Source of the DNA: Paenibacillus agilis
GTDB taxonomy: Bacteria > Bacillota > Bacilli > Paenibacillales > Paenibacillaceae
DNA: 64,000 nucleotides
Reading direction: 5' to 3'
Assembly: GCF_007786455.1 (NCBI RefSeq)
Contig: NZ_VNJK01000001.1
Location: 2,316,074-2,380,073, forward strand
Shown: one piece after another, positions 59,874 to 64,000 of the stretch
How the letters are laid out: each line of letters begins with the position of its first letter
How positions within the stretch are numbered: position 1 is the first letter of the stretch
The notes under the pieces: model-generated
What the model saw: the letters and a program-made list of their open reading frames with translations, nothing else
What the model was told of the DNA's origin: nothing
Database searches by the model: none
Translations under genes and position numbers: made by a program

Positions 59874-61286
59874 TTAGAAGTTAAAATAAATAAACGGATT
59901 GTAGCTCCCTTTCACTAAATAAGCGATTGAGAAAATAAAGAGAGCTGCCATGACGACTTGATACGTATAGGTTACAGGTCTACTTAACAGGTTAGCGTGG
60001 CGTTTGAGTATCCACTTCTTCAATGGCAAGCAGCTAATAATACCGATGATGAACAGAAGCATATATTCGCTAGCATAGAACATGGCTTTGTCTCCAATAG
60101 CAGCATTACTATTTAGTCCAAACATAGAACGCATATATTCAAAAGCATGTGCAATGTTATGAGATCTAAATAATACCCAACCAAATAGGACAACGAATAT
60201 AACGTACATATGCCCCAATACTTTGTTTTTAGCAAAGAAGCTTTCCAAAGCTAGCAGCTTCTCCAGCATAATAAACAGGAAAAATTGAATTCCCCATGCA
60301 ATAAACGTCCAATCTGCGCCATGCCATAGCCCCGTTAACAACCACACAACAAACAAATTGCGTACGACTTTCCACTTGGATACTCGACTGCCGCCCAACG
60401 GAATGTATACATTGTCTCGAAACCAAGTGCCTAAGGAAATATGCCATCTGCGCCAAAACTCTGACACGGTGCGTGAAATATACGGAGCATTAAAGTTCTC
60501 TTCAAAGTGGAAACCGAACATTTTGGCAAGTCCGATCGCCATTGCAGAATAGCCGGAGAAATCGAAAAAGATTTGCAGACCGTATGCTACTGCTCCCATC
60601 CATGCTAGCATAACGGATAGCTCATATCCTTCAAGACTAAAAGCTGTATCCGCGAGAAGCGCAAAGTTATTGGCTAGCAGTACCTTAACAGCCAATCCTT
60701 CTATAAAACGGGAGATTCCGCTTACAAAATCACTCTCGTTCTCCTGCCTTTCATAAATTTGCTTGGCAACGGTCTTAAACCGAACAATCGGTCCCGCAAC
60801 AAGCTGCATAAATAAAGCAATATATAATCCGACATCCAATGGATTGGTTAATGGCTGTGCGTCCCGTCGATAAATGTCGATGACATAGGATATCCCTTGG
60901 AAGGTGTAAAATGAAATCCCTATAGGCAGCGTTAAATGAGGTACATCCAACTGCACATTCAACAGGTTGTTAATAATGCCAACTAAAAACCCCAAATATT
61001 TAAAAAAACCGAGGATTCCGAGGTTAAATATTAACATTGCCGTAATGATGATATGGCTCATTTTCAAGTGATCTCTGTACTTGTGCACCCATAAGCCAAA
61101 TAAATAGTTACCCATGAAGCTCACAATCATCAGCAGTACATAGACGGGTTCTCCCCATGCATAGAATACCAAGCTTGCTATAAGCAGAAATACGTTGCGC
61201 GCTTGACGCTTTCTCAACAATCCATAGTAAATAGCCAATACACCCGGCAAAAATAAAAACAAAAATGGAATACTTGAAAATACCAT
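59874..61286 (-). CDS. MBOAT O-acetyltransferase (AlgI/PatA family)
   Basis: 470 residues with about 11 membrane segments. The MBOAT signature FWRRWHISLGTWFRDNVYIPLGG and the catalytic His in GLWHGADWTFIAWG are intact. It moves acetyl groups across the membrane for polysaccharide O-acetylation with the downstream DHHW protein. ATG 61286 (MVFSSIPFLFLFLP) fits the family; an upstream GTG overlaps the ribosome binding site. No polymer synthesis genes are adjacent, so the acceptor is unknown. Confidence 0.95.
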   Translation of the reverse strand: MVFSSIPFLFLFLPGVLAIYYGLLRKRQARNVFLLIASLVFYAWGEPVYVLLMIVSFMGNYLFGLWVHKYRDHLKMSHIIITAMLIFNLGILGFFKYLGFLVGIINNLLNVQLDVPHLTLPIGISFYTFQGISYVIDIYRRDAQPLTNPLDVGLYIALFMQLVAGPIVRFKTVAKQIYERQENESDFVSGISRFIEGLAVKVLLANNFALLADTAFSLEGYELSVMLAWMGAVAYGLQIFFDFSGYSAMAIGLAKMFGFHFEENFNAPYISRTVSEFWRRWHISLGTWFRDNVYIPLGGSRVSKWKVVRNLFVVWLLTGLWHGADWTFIAWGIQFFLFIMLEKLLALESFFAKNKVLGHMYVIFVVLFGWVLFRSHNIAHAFEYMRSMFGLNSNAAIGDKAMFYASEYMLLFIIGIISCLPLKKWILKRHANLLSRPVTYTYQVVMAALFIFSIAYLVKGSYNPFIYFNF

Positions 61287-61365
61287 ATCATCTGTCACCT
61301 CCTCGTTGATGACCCGTACATAGCAAGTGTTAATGTTACTTTTCCCTAAAAAGGAAAAATTAAAA

Positions 61366-61386
61366 GGACGCTCATGAAGAGCGCCC
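61366..61386 (-). terminator. Terminator after reductase gene
   Basis: Arms GGACGCTC / GAGCGCCC, overlapping the stop codon of the dihydrofolate-reductase-like gene and followed by TTTTAATTTTT on the minus strand. Confidence 0.8.
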
Positions 61387-61907
61387 TATTTCACCTTATA
61401 ATGCATTTCTACAAACTGCCCAAACCGTCGCGTACTCATTAATTGCAAGTCGATTTGTGGATTCTTTTCTTTAAACAATGGAATGCCTGAGCCTAATATG
61501 TGAGGCGTGATCGTAATCATATACTCGTCAATTAAGTTTTCTTTGATGAAAGCATCGAGGATTACCCCTCCGCCTACCATCCATATTTTCGAGCCTTCTT
61601 GCGCTTTAAGCTTCTTCGTAAACTCGACTACATCTTCATTTACAAACTCCACATATTCATTGGAACCTGTCTCCGTCGTCGAAAATACGTAGTTCTTTTT
61701 ATCCGCATAAGGAAACGTTTCGATATTTTTCATTACCCAGTCATAGGTTCGTTTCCCCATAATCGTCGTATCTATCGATTGATACATCTCGCTATATCCA
61801 TTGTCGCCTTCGCCTTCTGTTTCCATTAACCATTGCAAATCATCATTTTCTTTCGCAATGAAACCATCTAAACTAGCTGCAATAAACAAAATAACTTCAC
61901 GTGACAA
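61386..61907 (-). CDS. RibD C-terminal/dihydrofolate-reductase-like protein (YwjB type)
   Basis: 173 residues from TTG 61907 (AAGGAG nine bases upstream; SREVILFIAASLDGFIA is the family start). Motifs GKRTYDWV, IWMVGGGVILDAFI and ITPHILGSGIPLF fit the RibD_C reductase fold using NADPH. It probably reduces a small substrate; true dihydrofolate reductase activity is not implied. Divergent from a WYL regulator with a perfect dyad between, so likely its target. Confidence 0.88.
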   Translation of the reverse strand: MSREVILFIAASLDGFIAKENDDLQWLMETEGEGDNGYSEMYQSIDTTIMGKRTYDWVMKNIETFPYADKKNYVFSTTETGSNEYVEFVNEDVVEFTKKLKAQEGSKIWMVGGGVILDAFIKENLIDEYMITITPHILGSGIPLFKEKNPQIDLQLMSTRRFGQFVEMHYKVK

Positions 61908-62011
61908 ATCATCCATCTCCTTTTCGCTTTTCAAATCATCCATCTTTAATTGAATCTTTGCATCATCCTAATTGATAACCGCATTAGGTATCCTCTATAC
62001 TAACCATAAAA

Positions 62012-62030
62012 CATGACAACTAATGTCATG
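62012..62030. promoter_or_regulatory. Candidate WYL-regulator operator
   Basis: CATGACAACTAATGTCATG: perfect seven-base arms around ACTAA, between the divergent reductase and WYL regulator genes, 23 bp before the regulator start. Confidence 0.6.
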
Positions 62031-62053
62031 ATAAAAAAGAAAAGGTGAAGGAC

Positions 62054-62992
62054 TTGTCTAAAGCAAAACGATTATTAGATATTCTCTTGTTTGCCAGCGC
62101 GAAAAAGAAGTTTACTGCACAGGAAATCGCAGATGAATTCCGCATATCTGTTCGCACGGTACACCGATATATATTGGATTTGAGCGATATGGGTCTACCC
62201 GTTTACGCGGAGCAGGGCCGGAACGGAGGCTATACCGTACTTTCGAGCAAGATGCTGCCGCCTATTTTATTTACGGAAGAAGAAGCGGTTGCCATCTTTT
62301 TTGCCTTTCAATCTTTAAGCTACTATCGTGATTTGCCATTTGATGCTGAAATCAGCTCCGTTGCCCAAAAGCTATATCGTTCCTTACAAGTTGATGCCAA
62401 AGGTAAAGTAGATAAAGTATGCTCCTACATCGCTTTTTGGAATCCTAAACGGACGATTGATACTCCTTTTTTAAAAGACACGTTAGAAGCTGCCATTGAA
62501 AATAAAAATATACATATGCACTATGAATCAAAAGGAGGAACAAAGACCAAGCACATTCGACCTATTGGGGTGTACGCGCATGATGGTTTATGGTATTTGC
62601 CTGCATTTGATTATACGAAGCAAAAAGTACTGCTTTATCGTATCGATCGAATTCTTTCCATCATTTCGACGGAAGAAAACAAAGATGAATATATGAATTT
62701 AGAACAATGGTTTGGCTCCTATGAAATAAAGCAACCTGTTCGGCTCCATGTCCAATTGACGCAAGAAGGCGTGCGGCAGTGCAAAAGCGTCCCTAGCTTA
62801 GAGGGGATTGTCATCATTCATGAAGATGGAACGGGATATATTGATTCACCTATAGACAAAGGTGAGATTGACTTTTCAATGCCCCTATTTTATAGACTTG
62901 GTCCTCATGCACGTGTTATAGAACCGCAGGAATTAATAGATGGCATGCGCAAACATGCGGAAGGAATTTTGATGATGTACCAAGATAACTAA
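62054..62992 (+). CDS. YafY-type WYL-domain transcriptional regulator
   Basis: 312 residues from TTG 62054 (AGGTG six bases upstream; MSKAKRLLDILLF fits the family; GTG 62045 is an alternative). N-terminal winged helix (FTAQEIADEFRISVRTVHRYILDLSDMGLPV), then a WYL domain (about 140-220, GVYAHDGLWYLPAFDYTKQKVLLYRIDRI) and the WCX extension. Regulates its own or adjacent gene in response to an unknown ligand. Confidence 0.9.
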   Translation: MSKAKRLLDILLFASAKKKFTAQEIADEFRISVRTVHRYILDLSDMGLPVYAEQGRNGGYTVLSSKMLPPILFTEEEAVAIFFAFQSLSYYRDLPFDAEISSVAQKLYRSLQVDAKGKVDKVCSYIAFWNPKRTIDTPFLKDTLEAAIENKNIHMHYESKGGTKTKHIRPIGVYAHDGLWYLPAFDYTKQKVLLYRIDRILSIISTEENKDEYMNLEQWFGSYEIKQPVRLHVQLTQEGVRQCKSVPSLEGIVIIHEDGTGYIDSPIDKGEIDFSMPLFYRLGPHARVIEPQELIDGMRKHAEGILMMYQDN

Positions 62993-63060
62993 TCATTCAA
63001 GTTTCATGTTAGAGACCCGTAATTTTCGGCAGCCTCAGATAAATCTTTGTACAACGAACA

Positions 63061-63100
63061 AAAGGTCGGTTCCCTTCACGTACAGGAGACCGACCTCTTT
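63061..63100. terminator. Bidirectional terminator
   Basis: Arms AGGTCGGT / ACCGACCT with CC/GG inner pairs between two convergent genes; CTTT and TTTTG tracts on the two strands. Confidence 0.8.
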
Positions 63101-63120
63101 AGGGTCAACATAAAGCTATC

Positions 63121-63798
63121 CTATTTTCCAAAAAACAGCCTTCTAATGCGCTCTGCAAAATCCTGCAGGCTTCCACTTGCCGGATCAAAACGGTAATATC
63201 CGTTTTTCACCGCTTCGAGCAGCCAGCTCGATACTTTCTCACCTTCTAGCAAAGGATAGACATTATCGTAAGCCCAGACGAGATGCTCCCAACGCTTGTC
63301 GTTGCCAGGCTGTATATATTCGGATACATCGAGTACCTTTCCTCGACCGTCCTGCAGCAATATATTTTTCAAATGGATATCTCGTGGGTTCAATCCTCGT
63401 TCCCGGACAAATGCTCGTGCTGCTTCTACGTCATCTACAACTTGTCTAGGTATAGGAACTCCCAGGAGCAAGCAATCGTACAGTGTTATTCCTCGTTCAT
63501 GGCTAATAACTACATATCGATCCCCAGCGCCGAAATAGACAGGAAAATACGGACTGCCCTTCAACGCTTCATACACGCTTATCTCCGCTTCCTTCTTAGG
63601 AAGTGCCTCAGTTGCGTAGAGCTTATATGCGTATTGCGGCATCTGTTTATGGACAAATACAGCAGCATCCGTACCGATCCCTATACAGTGCAATTCATCC
63701 GATTCCCCTTCAATCGTCACCGGATCATTGACACCTTGCTTAATGACTTCCATTCGAGACAGGGCGTGTTCAGCCCTCCTCCATTGCTCACTATTCAT
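63121..63798 (-). CDS. Small protein-kinase-like protein (YrzF type)
   Basis: 225 residues. An abbreviated eukaryotic-like kinase fold: a Gly-rich loop (CIGIGTDAAVF), the Lys in YAYKLYATE, the Glu in EISVYEALKG, catalytic loop RDIHLKNILL (D and N present) and a VLDVSEY in place of DFG. Similar short kinases of spore formers include YrzF. No membrane or sensor domain. ATG 63798 with GAGGTGG upstream. It starts eight bases after the preceding partial gene, so they form an operon. Confidence 0.85.
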   Translation of the reverse strand: MNSEQWRRAEHALSRMEVIKQGVNDPVTIEGESDELHCIGIGTDAAVFVHKQMPQYAYKLYATEALPKKEAEISVYEALKGSPYFPVYFGAGDRYVVISHERGITLYDCLLLGVPIPRQVVDDVEAARAFVRERGLNPRDIHLKNILLQDGRGKVLDVSEYIQPGNDKRWEHLVWAYDNVYPLLEGEKVSSWLLEAVKNGYYRFDPASGSLQDFAERIRRLFFGK

Positions 63799-63806
63799 AA
63801 GCCACC

Positions 63807-64000
63807 TCATTTGGATGTTGCTAAATTAGACGGTACTCTGTTCATTTGATACCCAATAATGTGAGATAGTAAAACTTCTTTCATACTTCTTACGAGATCT
63901 TTAAGAGGTAAATTGAACAGAGCTTGGCCATGTTCTTTGGTTAATGAAACAAAGCTAAGATTATTATATCTCTCATTTCCATAGATGCAAAAAGCTACAT
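63807..64000 (-). CDS. C-terminal part of an unidentified protein, cut by window edge
   Basis: 63 codons are open from the right edge to TGA 63807-63809, ending ...GYQMNRVPSNLATSK. The segment contains LSFVSLTKEHGQALFNLPLKD and looks like a genuine coding tail because it stops just before the next gene's ribosome binding site. Family not recognised. Confidence 0.6.
   Translation of the reverse strand, partial: VAFCIYGNERYNNLSFVSLTKEHGQALFNLPLKDLVRSMKEVLLSHIIGYQMNRVPSNLATSK

Overview
The window looks like chromosomal DNA of an endospore-forming Firmicute of the Paenibacillaceae, probably Paenibacillus. I infer this from the moderate GC content, strong AGGAGG-type ribosome binding sites with many GTG/TTG starts, the spore photoproduct lyase pair splAB, S-layer-homology (SLH) anchoring, PerR boxes at ahpCF, and closest recognisable relatives in Bacillus (RbsRKDACB, YumC, NamA, AadK, SplB). 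I see no rRNA, tRNA, CRISPR array, insertion sequence or prophage. Both window edges cut genes.

Layout. 1-3.5 kb: amidohydrolase lipoprotein (cut at the left edge) behind a MerR-type promoter, arylamine N-acetyltransferase, LysR regulator. 3.6-9.6 kb: ribose operon rbsKDACB with rbsR behind a terminator and a LacI-type operator in front of rbsK. 9.7-16.6 kb: MerR regulator plus serine hydrolase, a two-repeat basic protein of unknown function, a secreted protein, a FAD oxidase, a HAD phosphatase, a Crp/Fnr regulator and an amidase remnant. 16.7-21.4 kb: redox and iron-sulfur genes (ferredoxin-NADP reductase, HesB-like protein, SufR-like regulator, ahpCF with two PerR boxes). 21.6-28.2 kb: surface-type proteins (DUF11 protein; a 36-repeat YadA-head-like protein ending in an autoproteolytic Peptidase_G2-like domain), a membrane hydrolase and an A-type Fe-S carrier. 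28.3-38.4 kb: phosphotransferase, serine hydrolase, splAB, hydrolase-TetR operon, a winged-helix/GyrB-ATPase fusion with a methyltransferase, and a Mef-type macrolide efflux gene with a complete leader-peptide attenuator.

38-49.5 kb: an ECF sigma factor divergent from a clpP with mirrored promoter elements, an orphan response regulator beside a small secreted protein, a 794-residue double polyprenyl-synthase-like protein divergent from a membrane protein, and a 1176-residue SLH-anchored cadherin-like protein. 49.6-64 kb: TetR-P450 operon, thioredoxin, a VanRS-like two-component system with a carboxylesterase, MarR and NamA, an AlgI/AlgX-like O-acetylation operon carrying an AadK-like gene, a reductase divergent from a WYL regulator, and a small kinase-like protein.

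The strongest points for follow-up are the Mef leader (peptide MTHSIRLR and two terminators), the HTH-GyrB fusion lacking the catalytic glutamate, the double prenyl synthase with its divergent membrane partner, the sigma/clpP mirror promoter, and a shared TATAC-N6-GTATA palindrome at two iron-sulfur loci. Start codons were chosen mainly by Shine-Dalgarno spacing, so several differ from the longest open frame.
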